A stretch of DNA of 64,000 nucleotides from Dactylorhiza incarnata (GCA_033032865.1 JAWHQI010000013.1:5146001-5210000); one strand, 5' to 3'; positions 1-10,860 are shown, counted from the first letter of the stretch. Notes: a model not told the origin generated them from the letters alone. Numbers and translations are program-made.

Positions 1-77
1 TCTCTCCCTCTCGCTCTCCTCCATCTTCCTTTCTCCTTCCCTCTTTCTGTTTTAGTGCAGGTACTCACAGGACATTA

Positions 78-815
78 ATGGCATCTCCTCCAATTCAAAG
101 AGACATTGTCAAAGCAGTTGATCTAGCTATAGAGACTTTGCTATCTCAATTCAACTTTCTCTATCTTGATTTCTCGCGTGACTGCTATCGAAAGCTTTGT
201 GCTCAACATAGGAGGTTACAGAACCCCAATGCTCAAATCAAAGTCATTGATGAAGAGGTAAGGTTATTGGGACCGCCTGCTAATGCATTTATATCCTTGT
301 TCAATGATATAAAGCAGGGGGAGAAGTGCACCAGCAGGCCACCTCCAGATTTAGTATACACTATAACTCTCCCCTTGTCCTTTGTTTCTGAAGGAGAGCC
401 TGCCATCACCTCCAAGTTTCTTCCACTCAAAGAATCTTGTTCTACTCGAAGAATCTTGTCTTCAATACATCGGGAGTCATCCAAACAGGGGGAGAGTGAT
501 TTATTCTCAGATGATAATGACTACCTGAAGAGTATGTAGGAGTCAAAAGAATGGACTGAGTTACCTCTCCCTGAAACACCTGACTTCAGGTCCTACTCTG
601 AAGAATCTATAACAGCACCATCTCCAATCAAGCCTACTAATCAGGTCCCTAAATCTGTTCCGTCATCTCCACTACCAGCTCAGCTCCCTCATGATCCTAC
701 TCCAGCACCTACTCCAATTGTCCAAGCACCAGCCTTCAGAGGAAGACCTCCATGCAGAGGAAGAGGGCATGGAAGGAATTACAGAGGAAGGGGAAGAGAT
801 GGAAAAGGAAGATGA
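78..815 (+). pseudogene. Accessory ORF of element B, first segment (one in-frame stop)
   Basis: A reading frame opens at ATG 78 (MASPP) and runs to a TGA at 813-815, broken only by a TAG at 537-539. The first ~150 codons give a soluble, charged protein. The part after the stop is Pro/Ser-rich and ends in an Arg-Gly-rich stretch (RGRGHGRNYRGRGRDG), a composition common in RNA-binding proteins. A pyrimidine-rich stretch with AG dinucleotides (1-70) lies just upstream and looks like a 3' splice site. The accessory ORF of A likewise begins MASP after a CT-rich leader with an AG, so the two starts are probably equivalent. I do not recognise a catalytic domain. It may be a relative of the plant transposon-associated ORFs seen in A, D and H; that is inference. 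Confidence 0.6.
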
Positions 816-865
816 TATGGAAGTAATATACCAATCTGGGAGAGGTATACAAAAGAGCAAATAAA

Positions 866-1502
866 TTGTACAAGAAGGACAAATCCTATTACAAAACTTG
901 TGAGAAAGTTGAAATCCCTAAAAATACAATGAAGGAGTATATTGATCCAAAACTTGGCAGTGCCCTAGATGAAATTAGAGAAAGAGATAAATATGAATTT
1001 GATGCTTCTCAAAGAGAGCTTGAAGAAAAGAGAAGGTTGTTCATTGAAAGGCTGAAGAAGGGTAAGGATGCTGTGGAAAAAGAACAACTCAAGGAGGCAA
1101 TCCAAATACCAAGCACACTTTTTGATCATGCAAAGTATGCTACAGCATTTCATCAAGCAAAACTTCTTGAAAATAGAGGGCAACTTCACAAAGGAGTTCT
1201 TGGTTGTGATCTGGATGAAGCAGCATGTTCAAAAGAAAAGGAAGATTGTATTCAAGACTACTCCAACTTCTGACAATCCACAACCAACATTTATTGTACC
1301 AGACCCAGATGCAGAAGATCTAGATTTAGAGGAAATCAACTTGATGACAGCTAAAGTCTTTGGTCTAGGTTTCAAGCTTAAAGATGTTCATTCTAAAGTT
1401 GAAACTGATCTGGAAAAGCTCTTCAAGGGACATGAGAAAATTCAGAAGAATCAAGAGAAAGCCACTCCAGCAAACTTCAAATATATGGAGAGGAAATTCT
1501 GA
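866..1502 (+). pseudogene. Accessory ORF of element B, coiled-coil-like C-terminal segment, frameshifted
   Basis: Two overlapping open frames (866-1273 and the later part of 1068-1502) together look like one protein with a frameshift between about 1200 and 1270. The first part is rich in Glu, Lys and Arg with heptad-like spacing (RELEEKRRLFIERLKKGKD), which suggests a coiled coil. The second part ends ANFKYMERKF before a TGA at 1500-1502. It sits between the RG-rich segment and the 3' polypurine tract, which is where accessory ORFs lie in A and H. Function unknown. Confidence 0.5.
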
Positions 1503-1719
1503 AAGGTCCATGAGGCCTTATCTACTTTTCTTAAAGGAAGAAAGTAAATTATCTTTTGGGTAACTAACTTTGATAAACATTTATTTACATTAATCAAAAG
1601 TTTTCTGTTAACCATGTCATTATGTTATTGCATGTGTCTGTACTGAGTTTTTACTCAACTGCATGTTGGAAATCACTTGCCTTATATTAAAAAATTTGTT
1701 ATGATAAATAGGGGGAGAT
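1503..1719 (+). other. 3' noncoding region and polypurine tract of element B
   Basis: No ORF. It ends with a G-rich polypurine tract (GGGGGAGAT, about 1711-1719) directly abutting the LTR start at 1720, the normal plus-strand primer position. Confidence 0.75.
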
Positions 1720-1898
1720 TGTTGGGAAAAACCCTTGTGATTTATCTAACAAATTAATTAAAGTGATTTCATCTGTTAGGTTATATTACCCACATTGTAT
1801 AGAAAAGGTAAATTGGTCATTAGATGTCTTAGGATGTCACACACACCTTAGAGTGTCAAGACCAGGTCAAGATAAGTACAAATTCATTTGAGTTAAAA

Positions 1899-2170
1899 CT
1901 TGTGTCGAATAGAAGTCCATGCAACTTCGATTAGATCTCGATGTAACTCTGACTGAAAGTCGAAGCAACTCAATCAGCCTGTCGAAGTATAAGTCAAGTC
2001 GACACAATGTCAAAAGGAACTCGACGCAGAAGGAAGAGCCCGTCGAAGCCATCTTAGAAGTCGACGCAACATCAACTTCAATTCGATGCAGAAGATGAAG
2101 TTCAAGTCGAAGCCTTCAACACGACGGATATGTCAATAAGTAATCGACGCAACGTCTACATCTGAGTTCA
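1899..2170. repeat. TCGA/GTCGACGCAA word cluster in the LTR of B
   Basis: Short words of the types GTCGACGCAAC and GTCGAAGC recur about every 15-30 bp. The same word set is in both LTRs of A (about 5045-5475 and 18385-18810) and in the internal region of A (14790-15130). Confidence 0.7.
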
Positions 2171-2822
2171 GCCAGATCTAAGAAGGAATTCAAATCTACT
2201 CCTATAAGAACTCAGAGGTCCTTTTAATACCTTTTTAGAAGGTCCATAATGATGAAGACAATTCTCCAACGGCTCGTTTAATGCCAAGAATGGAATGTAT
2301 TCCAGGAGACAGCAAAAACATTCTTGGAATGTATTCAAAACTTATGGATGGGTCGGGAACAAAAGAAGAAACGAAAATCAACTGTCCAATAGGAATTCCT
2401 CTACATGACAGCCCAAAAGAAGAATGAAATTCAAATTCAATCATGGAGAATAAGTATGCTGAGAGGAGAAGAAAGAAAGATACATTTCATATTTTTTGTT
2501 TGTCGAATATGGCCTCTTCTTCTTCCTCCTTTAACCATAAGATAGATTAAAAGATATCTCTAAACACAGGAAAAACATACAGTTTCTTCTTCTTCTTCTT
2601 CACACAGCAATAAGTTTACAAATGTGCTCAGAGAATAAGGATAAAGCCAATAACCCTTGCAATCATCACAATCATAAGCAAGAGTTCATTATATTCAGAT
2701 CCAGTGATAAACAGAAGCAGAAAATAGCTTCTGAAGAATTCTGAAAGCAGAATTCCATCCTCCTCTTTCTCTCTTTCTTCTTCTTATTCACCTACTGTAA
2801 AAGAGTTTTATTAATCCCTCTT

Positions 2823-2937
2823 TCAAAGGATTCAGTGGTTCTAAGAGTCTCCTTATCAAAAGACTTAGTGGTACTAAGAGTCTCCTAATCAAAAGAATTA
2901 GTGGTTCTAAGAGTCTCCTTATCAAAAGACTCTGGCA
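2823..2937 (+). repeat. Tandem ~32-bp repeat in U3 of the LTR of B
   Basis: Three to four imperfect copies of a unit built on GTGGTTCTAAGAGTCTCC plus ATCAAAAGA, ending about 60 bp before the TATA box. The equivalent array in the left LTR of A is at 4288-4400 and in the right LTR at 17630-17740. An unrelated tandem array sits at the same position in the LTR of C (29955-30080). Confidence 0.8.
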
Positions 2938-2998
2938 TAGTTAGTGAAATCCTACCAGGGAGGTAGAAGAGTGGACTACCCATATTTTGGGGAACCAC

Positions 2999-3006
2999 TA
3001 TAAAAA
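2999..3006 (+). promoter_or_regulatory. Putative TATA box of the LTR of B
   Basis: TATAAAAA in the context CCACTATAAAAATCTTGTG. The same context is in both LTRs of A, and a close version is in C (about 30127). Confidence 0.65.
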
Positions 3007-3220
3007 TCTTGTGTCTTCTGTGTTTGCATTTCTGTGCTGTCCCTGCTTACAATTTTCTGTTCTTATATTTCCTGCAATCTTGTTTACTTTATTCTGCTAT
3101 TCGGATTACTGATTGCATAAGTACTTAGTACTTTTATTGTGTGTTCATAATTAGGGAAAAAGTTTTAAAACTCTATTCACCCTTCTCTAGAGAATACTCA
3201 GAGGCACGCTGTGCACTTTC

Positions 3221-4006
3221 TGCTCTCTTTGGGGTCTCGACGATGCTCTTCATTAAGGAAATCCTCCTACCTTTTGGGGGCCTACTCCTGCCCCTTCCTT
3301 CTCTTTTGGGTTCCTTTAAATTATTGGCGGTGCGCTTTAATGGCTTCATTGGCAGTTATCTGAGCTTCGACCCGATGTACAAGATTTGGATAGCTGGTCA
3401 TTGTCTCCCTCATCAGTGTCGAGTAGAAGCCGCTTGAGTAGAGGCCCCTAAGAAAACATCTCGTAGAAGTTTGGGGTTGACCCCTAGGATTTGTCGCGCC
3501 TCAGTAGTGAAGCGATGAAAAAAGTACTTGAGGGTCTCACCCTCGATCTGGCAGATCCCTGAAAGATGTGAAGGGTCTCGGACGATTTTGCGGTTGGCGA
3601 TGAGCTATTCCATGAACTATTGAGGAAACTACATAAAATAATCAATAGTTCCATCTCATAGAGAATGGAACCAGGTGGGTGCTTGCACTTTTAGTGTCGT
3701 TGGAAACACTTGGCACAATAGCTGGTCGAGAGGTTTATAGATTCTCATGATGGCGGTGAAGTGGTTGAAGTGCTCATCGTCCGTTCCATTGAATGTCTCG
3801 ATGTTGGGAAGCTTGAATTCATGTGGGATTGGATATGCAAGGACCTGAGGTGTCAACGAAGAGCAGTGTTGTTGAGAGCGATGGGTGAATGCAACCCATC
3901 GTCCAACTTATTCATATTCTTCTGTGATTACGTAGTGGATCTCCGCGCAAGTGATCCCTCCAATCGCATGTCCAAAGCCTGTTGCCATTGGGTCGTGATA
4001 ATGATA
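3221..4006 (-). pseudogene. Ty3/Gypsy gag remnant of element G1 (distal part)
   Basis: Read on the minus strand, 3656-3856 contains PIPHEFKLPNIETFNGTDD followed by a Trp-Phe motif (APTWFHSL), the typical start of the plant Gypsy capsid (Retrotrans_gag) domain. Downstream, 3221-3655 holds broken frames with the expected Phe/Arg-rich capsid continuation (YFFHRFTTEARQ). It is interrupted on the left by element B and on the right by element A. The proximal part and leader are at 18997-19451. Several stops make it nonfunctional. Confidence 0.75.
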
Positions 4007-4011
4007 GTTGA

Positions 4012-5651
4012 TGAAAGTGCATAGTGTGCCTCTGAGTATTCTCTATAGGGGGTGAATAGAGTCTTAAATATTTTTTACCCTAAATGTGCACACACAATAA
4101 AACTACTAAGTATTATGCAATCAACACTACCAAAACAGAATTAAGTAAAGACAAGAAATATAAATACAGAAAACAGTAAAGAGGGACAGCACAGAAAATC
4201 AATCCAGAAGACACAGGATTTTTATAGTGGTTCCCCAAAATGTTGGTAGTCCACTCTTCTACCTCCCTGGTAGGATTGCACTAATTGTGCCTAAGTCTTT
4301 TGATAAGGAGACCCTCAGAACCTTCAAGTCTTTTGATAAGGAGACTCTTAGAACCACTGAGTCTTTTGATAAGGAGACTCTAAGAACCACTGAATCCTTT
4401 GAAAGAGCGATTAATAAAACTCTTTTACAGTTGGTGAATAAAGAAGAAGAAAGAGAAATGAGAATAGAATTTTGTTTTCAGAATTCTTCACAAGCTATTT
4501 CTTGAATGTTGTAGCTTCTGTTTATCACACGATATGAATATGATGAACCCTTGCTTATGATTGTGATGATTGCAAGGGTTATTGGCTTGATCCTGATACT
4601 ATGATCACTTTTGTAAACTTGATGCGGTATGATGATGAAGGAGCACTTGTGTGGTTTTTTTGTGCAGAGAGAAATGTTTTTTTTTTCTGTCCTAGGGTTG
4701 AAAGAAGAAGAAGAAGAAGACCTATTCAACAGACAAAAAATATGTGATCAATACTTATGTATTTCTTATCCTCTCAGCATACTTATTCTCTATGATTGGA
4801 GTTTGAATTTCTTTCTTATTTTGGGTTGTCCTGAAAAGGAATTCCTATTGGACAATTGATTCCGCTTTCTTCTTTTAATCCCGACCCATCTATCAGATTT
4901 GAATACCTTCCAAGAATGTTTTTATTGTATTCTGGAATACTCCAATCCATTCTTGGCAATAAACGAGTCGTTGGAGAATTGTCTTCAGCATTGTGGACCT
5001 TCTGAAAAGGTATTAAAAGGATAGCAAAAAAGCTTCTATTTCATACTGTATTCGACGCTACGATGACTTCATCATTCTTCATATCGACACACCTCTGAGT
5101 TCTTATAGGAGTAGCTTCGAATTCCTTCTTAGCTCTAGCTAAACTCAGATGTCGACGTTGCATCGATTACTTATCGACGTATACATCGAGTTGAATAATT
5201 GGACTTGAACTATATCTTCTGCGTCGAATTGAAGTCAAAGTTGCGTCGACTTCTAAAATTGCTTCGACAGGATCTTCCTTATGCGTCGAGTTCATTTCAA
5301 AGTTGTGTCGACTTCTAATATAGCTTTGACAGATCTATCTTCTGCGTCAAGATCATTTTGACATTGTGCCGACTTCACTTATACTTCGACAGACAGATTG
5401 AGTTACTTCGACTTTCAGTCAGAGTTACGTCGACATATAGTCAAAGTTGCGTTGAATTCTATTCAACGCAAGTTTTAACTCAACTGAATTTATGCATAGT
5501 TTGACCTGGTATTGACACTCTAAGGTGAGTGTGACAACCTAGGACATCTAATGACCATTTTACCCTTTCTATACAATGTGGGTAATATAACCTAACATAT
5601 GAAATCACTTTAAGATAATTTCTTAGATAAATCATAAGGGTTTTCCCAACA
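4012..5651 (-). repeat. 3' LTR of element A
   Basis: In window orientation it starts TGAAAGTGCATAGTG and ends GGTTTTCCCAACA. It contains a TATA motif (antisense at about 4218), a tandem U3 array at 4288-4400 (four ~31-bp units) and TCGA words at about 5045-5475. Confidence 0.9.
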
Positions 5652-5875
5652 ATCTCCTCCTATTTATTATAACAAATTTTACAAAATAAAATAAGTGATT
5701 TCAAACATGATTTGACATAAACTCAAATACAAACAGCTATACATAGACAATAAAGACATTAATGAATGGAATCACAGACCATTTTATACATTGTCAAGTA
5801 GTCATATTGTTCTTAACAGCTGTGTCCTCCAGATGATATAATGTATAGTTTTCATAATTATAGAATACCTAGACT
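5652..5875 (-). other. 3' noncoding region and polypurine tract of element A
   Basis: Read on the minus strand, a purine run (ATAAATAGGAGGAGAT) abuts the LTR. The rest shows no ORF. Confidence 0.7.
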
Positions 5876-6016
5876 TCACTGTTCTTTGTCAGGAGATTTC
5901 CTCTTCCTTGAGAAGACCAGAGGTATCACCTTTCTTGCAGCAAATACCACAGGCTCATTTTCTTCTTCTTCAGCAGTCCTATCAGCTTCTTGATGGGTTT
6001 CATTCTCTTTGGGTGG
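5876..6016 (-). pseudogene. C-terminal end of the accessory ORF of element A, cut off by element K
   Basis: On the minus strand an open frame continues the accessory ORF from the far side of element K (13014 onward) and ends at a TGA at 5876-5878. If one ggtgg target copy is removed, the codons run straight across the insertion point. The tail is acidic (a run of Glu) followed by a basic end (FSRKRKSPDKEQ) that resembles a nuclear localisation signal. K therefore inserted inside coding sequence. Confidence 0.65.
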
Positions 6017-7702
6017 TGATGCATAAAAATGCGTCGCAGTTATAAAAATACTTGACGTGCAAAATTATAACTACAAACGATAACGGCAAGTGTACCGTAT
6101 CGAGTGAAGTATAGGATCTCGCAAGATCAAGGTCGTATTAGACTCGGGTCATGTTAAGTACTTCTACTTCGAGTGAATGTTTATTATCTTATCAAATATA
6201 AATTGAGTTGTGGTTGCGAATAGTAAAAACTAGAAGAAATGCTAACGGAATTTAATTGATGGTTTAAAACTAGTACCCGATCTTTGAGTCACCTCGGATA
6301 TAGAGAAAATTGAAATGAGAATAGATTACAATTCTCTTGTTGAAGAGGCATTGACCGTGGAGGTTCCCAAAACATGAACACCCCTCTTTCGAGGTTTAGG
6401 TTCAACTAAGCTTAGGTGTATCGACCGAACTTTCGTTCTCAAATCGCATCGCCTAAAACTTGCCTTAGGTTGTGAACTTCGCTATTGAATTTTACTTCAA
6501 TCCGGAAGAGTTACGTCGTCCTCTCTCGAGGGTTGCGTTCTACTCCTTTTACCGATGGGTGATCGATTCGCCTTACGAGCCTCTCGGCCAACTAAAGAGC
6601 GAAAACCAATATGAAAACTAATATAGCCTCAATGAGTTGACCAACGGTAAATCGTACGCGTTCAACAATTAGAGAAAAATAAACATAACAAAACTTATCT
6701 CATCCTCGGATCATCGCGACCGAGTACTATAAAGATTAGCCGCTCATGGAGATGGAGAAGTCATTATTATTAAAATTCGACATTATGAAAAAGAACGAGA
6801 GTGGTGGGCGACGAAATGTAAACTAGGGAATGACAATATTTTAGATTCAAATATAACCTGCAATTTTTATTGCTAGACGATGAAAGAAATACAAAAAATA
6901 AAATTAGTAAATAAAAAAAGTAAAGTTACAAGTTGATGAAATTCGAAACGAGAAGTACAAAATGTAGATTGAACAACTAAAATAACGGACAAAAATAACA
7001 ACTTTCCGGAACGAAATACTTCGCGGACTAGAATTCTGGACTGAATTCCTAAGGCGAAAAAAAACAAATAATTTATTCTAATCTACCCAATGATAAAAAA
7101 TCTGCTCCTCCCCTCCTCCTTATATAGCTCTGAAATTATATGGCGCCATATCAGCGTGACCAGCTGGAGGTAATTTAAGGGGGGCGCAATCTCCGGGCTG
7201 GAGGCAGGGCTTGGGCGGAGGAGGTGTTGTTGACGTGGAGAAGGCTGGTGGAGGCTCACATGGAGGAGTTACGCACATGGAGGAGCTCGGGCTGGAATGC
7301 TGACGTGGAGAGAGAAGCTTGGGCGGAGGAGGCGCGCATGGAGCTTGGGCGGAGGCGGTGCGCATGGTGGAGGCTCGGATGCTGGAGGTGAAACGGCAGA
7401 GCCTTCAATGGCAGCGTGGTGGAGGAGCTCGGGCTGGATCGATGACGTGGAGGCGCGCATGCGGAGGTGATTGCTGCATGCATGGCGATGGCTTGGTCGG
7501 CGGTGGTGCTGCTGCAAGGTGGAGATGGCCGGAGCCGGAAGCGGCCAAGCAAGGGTGGCGGACCGGCTGCTGCATGCGCGTGAAGATATATAAGTTTATG
7601 TATATATTTATATATTTAAGTTTATATATATATTTATATATTTACGTTTATATATATATATTTATATATTTACGTTTATATATATTTAAACTTAAATATA
7701 TA

Positions 7703-7739
<37 letters not shown>

Positions 7740-8141
7740 ATATATATATATATATAATCATATATATATAATCATATATATATATAAACATATATATATA
7801 TAAACATATAAATATCTATATATATATGTGTAGATATGTATGACAGCTTGCGCGAGTTGGCGAAGATGGCGCGGCGAAGCGGACGTTAAGACGACATTAA
7901 ATTATTTGGACGAGTGCGGCTCGAACGAGCGCGACCAACGCGGTAACTTTAGTGAATACTTCATTTTTCAACGTCATGAGCACGGTCGCGACATTAATCC
8001 TAAAAAAATATATAAAACATAAATTAGTGAGATAAAATTAAAATATATGAGTTATTAACTAAAATAGAAATAATATTTATAAATTTATATTAAAATTATA
8101 CAAAATTATATAATTAAAATAAATATAAATCATACTCATCA
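6017..8141 (-). repeat. 3' LTR of element K
   Basis: 2125 bp. A TATATAAGG-type TATA box reads on the minus strand at about 7121-7129. Just upstream of it in transcription order (7140-7580) is a G-rich block of repeated words (GCTTGGGCGGAGG, GGCGCGCATGG). An AT microsatellite lies at about 7590-7830. Open frames across 7120-7771 are products of this composition. Confidence 0.92.
7590..7830. repeat. AT-rich microsatellite in the 3' LTR of K
   Basis: Interrupted (TA)n array with a recurring TATATAAACATATA pattern. The counterpart in the other LTR (about 12455-12705) differs in repeat number, the main difference between the two LTRs. Confidence 0.9.
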
Positions 8142-9382
8142 AACACCCCTATACTTGAGCTTTTGCTCGTCCCGAGCAAAACCATAAGAGGTATTCATAA
8201 GACATTAATATCTTTTAGAATTCAACTAAAAATTTATTTACATCAAAAGAGAGTTAAGAGTTAGAATTCGAGGATTTTCGGCTTAAGTCCTAAATTATGA
8301 GATTAAATAAAAAGAGAAGAAATGATTAGCTAAGAATTCTCAAATAAATTTACTAGCATAAAAAATTGAGTAATTTTGCAAACAATACTTTAGATAAAAA
8401 TTATTAAAACCTACACTTGAAGAAACTTGAAGAAAAGTAAGAACTACTACTTATACTCTCCAAATATTTTAATTTAAAACTAAAATGCAATTATATTGGC
8501 TAGGGTTTTTTTGGGGGGTTTTATGAAGAGAGCTTTGATTGGAGGTGATGAATTTTATCCTCTCACCTCTTTCTCTTTTATTTTCTTTTTGGATTTGAAT
8601 ATATTTAGGAAATCATGAATTTTATCCTCTAATTTCCATGACATATATTCTTTTCATAATTTTTTTTTTCATAATAAGGGTGCATACGTTTAGGGAATAA
8701 TGAATTTTATCCTCTTATTCCCATGCCGTATGATCTTTTCTTGGGTTAGGGGAAGGCTAAAGGATTTGGGCTAAAGGGTTAAAGGCTATTTTAATTTTAT
8801 TTTAGATAAAACAAAAATACTAGAGAGCAACATTTAGTAGATTTCAAATTTTCTAAGGATCTAAAAGTATGAGATTGAAATAATTAGAATATAAACGTGT
8901 TACACATTATCACTACAAAATTGAGACTAATTAAAAATAAGCGAGAATAAATGCTAACTAAATCACTCTAATTAGATTAACATCATAAAATGATTCTTAA
9001 GTTAAAATCGCCTAAAAACTAAATCTAACTAACTATGATTAAAATAAAAGATTTAGCAAATTAAAATGATAAAAAATGCTTATAAATATTCTCAAAATAG
9101 TTTTGTGAGCGAGAAAAGGGTAAGATGGGGTTTATTATTATTTTTGTTTATTTTTTCTTTTTTTTTCAATTTTTTTGTGTTTTTATTTAAGGGAAAAGTA
9201 AAAGAGACACTCCCCCATACTTAAAGATAAACATTGTCCCCAATATTTTATAAAGCACGAGGAAGGGGAAAAACAAAAGAAAAAAGTTTACTAAAAAAAA
9301 AATTAAAGCAAAAAGAAAGATAAGCATGGGGTGCCTCCCAAGAGCGCTTTGTTTTTCCCGTCTTTAAGCTAGACGGTTAGTG
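8142..9382 (-). other. Noncoding 3' interior of element K
   Basis: AT-rich, no convincing ORF. Next to the LTR, the minus strand reads CAAGTATAGGGGTGTT, a polypurine-like primer site. Three copies of ATGAATTTTATCCTCT at 8548, 8616 and 8700 are spaced 68 and 84 bp apart; element E keeps the same triplet. Confidence 0.7.
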
Positions 9383-10567
9383 TTAGCTAAAAGGAAAATA
9401 AAATTTAAGGTGCACGGGCAACTCCCTGAATATGCGTTGCGGGAACTTGGATGTGATCCGTTGCCCGGCGACTCCTCCACTTGCTATTTGATTCTCCTTG
9501 TTGCTTTTAGGTTGAGAGTGTAAATTCGAATCACCTATCCATACCTGAGGTGATTTGAATTTTTGTAGATGAAAGGCAAATGGGTCCACGACGACGTTTA
9601 GTTGCGACGGCTCATCCTCTACATGAAAATCATTAGGAATTGAAGAATCAAAAGCAAAGGGGTCAGAAATAATTTCACAAGGAGGAGTCACTTGTGAAAG
9701 AAAAAGATTAAAATCCGATTGTTCGTTTAAAATAAAGGTTTTCTCCCCTAAAATAATCGTTATGTCAAAACGCGTAGAATCATCATTTTCATTTATTTCA
9801 TTTTCAAAAATAGGTGGCGTTAGCGAATTATCATGAAAATGCGAAAAATTTTGACTTAACGAATTTTCTAAAATCTGGGAGGGAGGAGAAATTAGGGAAT
9901 CAAAATTTTTAGGAGATGAAATTTCTTCATCGCCGCGAAGACTATCCGGGTGGCCTGCCCACCATGAATAATCCACGCCGGTGAGTGAAAAAGAATCACC
10001 AGCGTTATCTGGATTATAAAAAGTATTTTTCTTATAATAATTATTTTCCTCATGAAAATTATTAGAATAAAAATCATGAAAAAAAATTTCATAAGAATCA
10101 TGAGAATTACCTTTATTAAAATTAAAAATATTTTCATAAGAAAATTTTTGAGAATTTAAATTATAGCTAGAATTCTCATAAGAGTTAGAAAAATTATTTT
10201 CATAAGAATCATAGAAATTATTTTGAGAAAAATTATTTCCATAATTCGAATAAAAATTATTTTCACTATTAAAATTTTGAGAATTTTGAAAATTAGAATT
10301 ATTAGCGTTAGGAAAATTATTCTCGTAGAAATTTGAAAAATTGTTTTCACAAAAATTACTTTCATAGGAAAAATTATTTTGATAATTGTTATGAAAACTA
10401 TTTTCTTTATTAAAATTTTGAGAATTTTGCGAAGAATGTTCCCTAATAACATTATTTATCCTAACCGCGGCTTCTAAATCATTGATTTTATCTTGAGGCG
10501 CGTTAATAGAAGCAGAAAGTTCTAAGACATTATTAGCATTCTCAAGCGCGGCGGATAGCCAAAACAT
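9383..10567 (-). CDS. Asn-rich ORF of element K, unknown function
   Basis: An uninterrupted 394-residue frame starts about 320 bp inside the 5' LTR, the position expected for gag. Residues 1-45 could form a short coiled coil (LENANNVLELSASINAPQD). Residues ~50-190 are extremely rich in Asn, Phe, Tyr and Ser, with imperfect repeats of the type NNFSNFYENNF. The last 200 residues are less biased. I see no CCHC knuckle, capsid motif, protease or RT. The frame is intact, fitting the recent insertion, but low-complexity sequence can also stay open by chance. A Gag-like or self-assembling role is possible but unproven. Confidence 0.55.
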   Translation of the reverse strand: MFWLSAALENANNVLELSASINAPQDKINDLEAAVRINNVIREHSSQNSQNFNKENSFHNNYQNNFSYESNFCENNFSNFYENNFPNANNSNFQNSQNFNSENNFYSNYGNNFSQNNFYDSYENNFSNSYENSSYNLNSQKFSYENIFNFNKGNSHDSYEIFFHDFYSNNFHEENNYYKKNTFYNPDNAGDSFSLTGVDYSWWAGHPDSLRGDEEISSPKNFDSLISPPSQILENSLSQNFSHFHDNSLTPPIFENEINENDDSTRFDITIILGEKTFILNEQSDFNLFLSQVTPPCEIISDPFAFDSSIPNDFHVEDEPSQLNVVVDPFAFHLQKFKSPQVWIGDSNLHSQPKSNKENQIASGGVAGQRITSKFPQRIFRELPVHLKFYFPFS

Positions 10568-10670
10568 ATTTTTTTGATAAACAAACGGATTTTAAATGAA
10601 TGGAATTGAAATAAAAATAAGAAAATAGATTTTTTTTCTTTCTTTTCTTTTAAAAGTGGATTAATATTAG

Positions 10671-10760
10671 TCTTGGACTTCCCGAGGACTACCCGGTGAA
10701 GGGTTCGCATCGGTACTAGGAGATGTGATGGGATGAAAGCCCAAATCTCCCTTTCCAAGA
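10671..10760. other. Conserved structured module, copy 1 (leader of element K)
   Basis: A 90-bp unit that can fold as an outer stem (TCTTGGA 10671-10677 with TCCAAGA 10754-10760), a hairpin ACCC-GGTGAA-GGGT (10691-10704), and a two-step hairpin with GGAGAT (10719-10724) pairing ATCTCC (10745-10750) around TGGG (10729-10732) and CCCA (10740-10743). Copies 2 and 3 keep the same spacing with compensatory changes. It lies ~125 bp from the LTR in the element's leader. Function unknown. Confidence 0.7.
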
Positions 10761-10860
10761 ATTTAGGTTGCGCTTTTAATTGAAAATAATTTTTTTTTTA
10801 TAAAATAAAAAAAAAATGATAAAATTAATAAAATTCACTCTTTTCAAAATATCAACAAAT

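Larger units (their letters stand above)
1..3220 (+). mobile_element. Element B: 3' part of a plus-strand Copia-type LTR retrotransposon
   Basis: The left part lies outside the window. What remains is an accessory ORF region, a polypurine tract ending at 1719, and a full-length 3' LTR. The LTR is clearly related to the two LTRs of element A: same TGTTGGGAAAAACCC start, same TATA context, same GTGCACTTTC end. The element inserted into the gag of Gypsy element G1, whose sequence resumes at 3221. Its 5' LTR and the matching target duplication must lie upstream. Assignment to Copia rests on similarity of the LTR to A, which has a Copia-type gag and a tRNA-Met priming site; no pol is visible here. 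Confidence 0.85.
1720..3220 (+). repeat. 3' LTR of element B
   Basis: Begins TGTTGGGAAAAACCC and ends GTGCACTTTC. The expected final A, present in the related LTRs of A, is missing or mutated. It holds a region dense in TCGA-containing words (1899-2170), a tandem repeat in U3 (2823-2937), a TATA box at 2999-3006, and a C-rich stretch near the end. Confidence 0.85.

Noticed and set aside
7120..7771. Pro/Ser-rich and Gly-rich ORFs in K (and 11989-12622)
   Set aside because: Low-complexity GC-rich LTR sequence plus the AT microsatellite; present identically in both LTRs.
10671..10760. 5S rRNA or Cassandra-type element
   Set aside because: The TACTAGGA...TGGG-TGA stretch resembles the 5S internal promoter, but spacing and the rest do not match and the module is not in a short terminal-repeat element.
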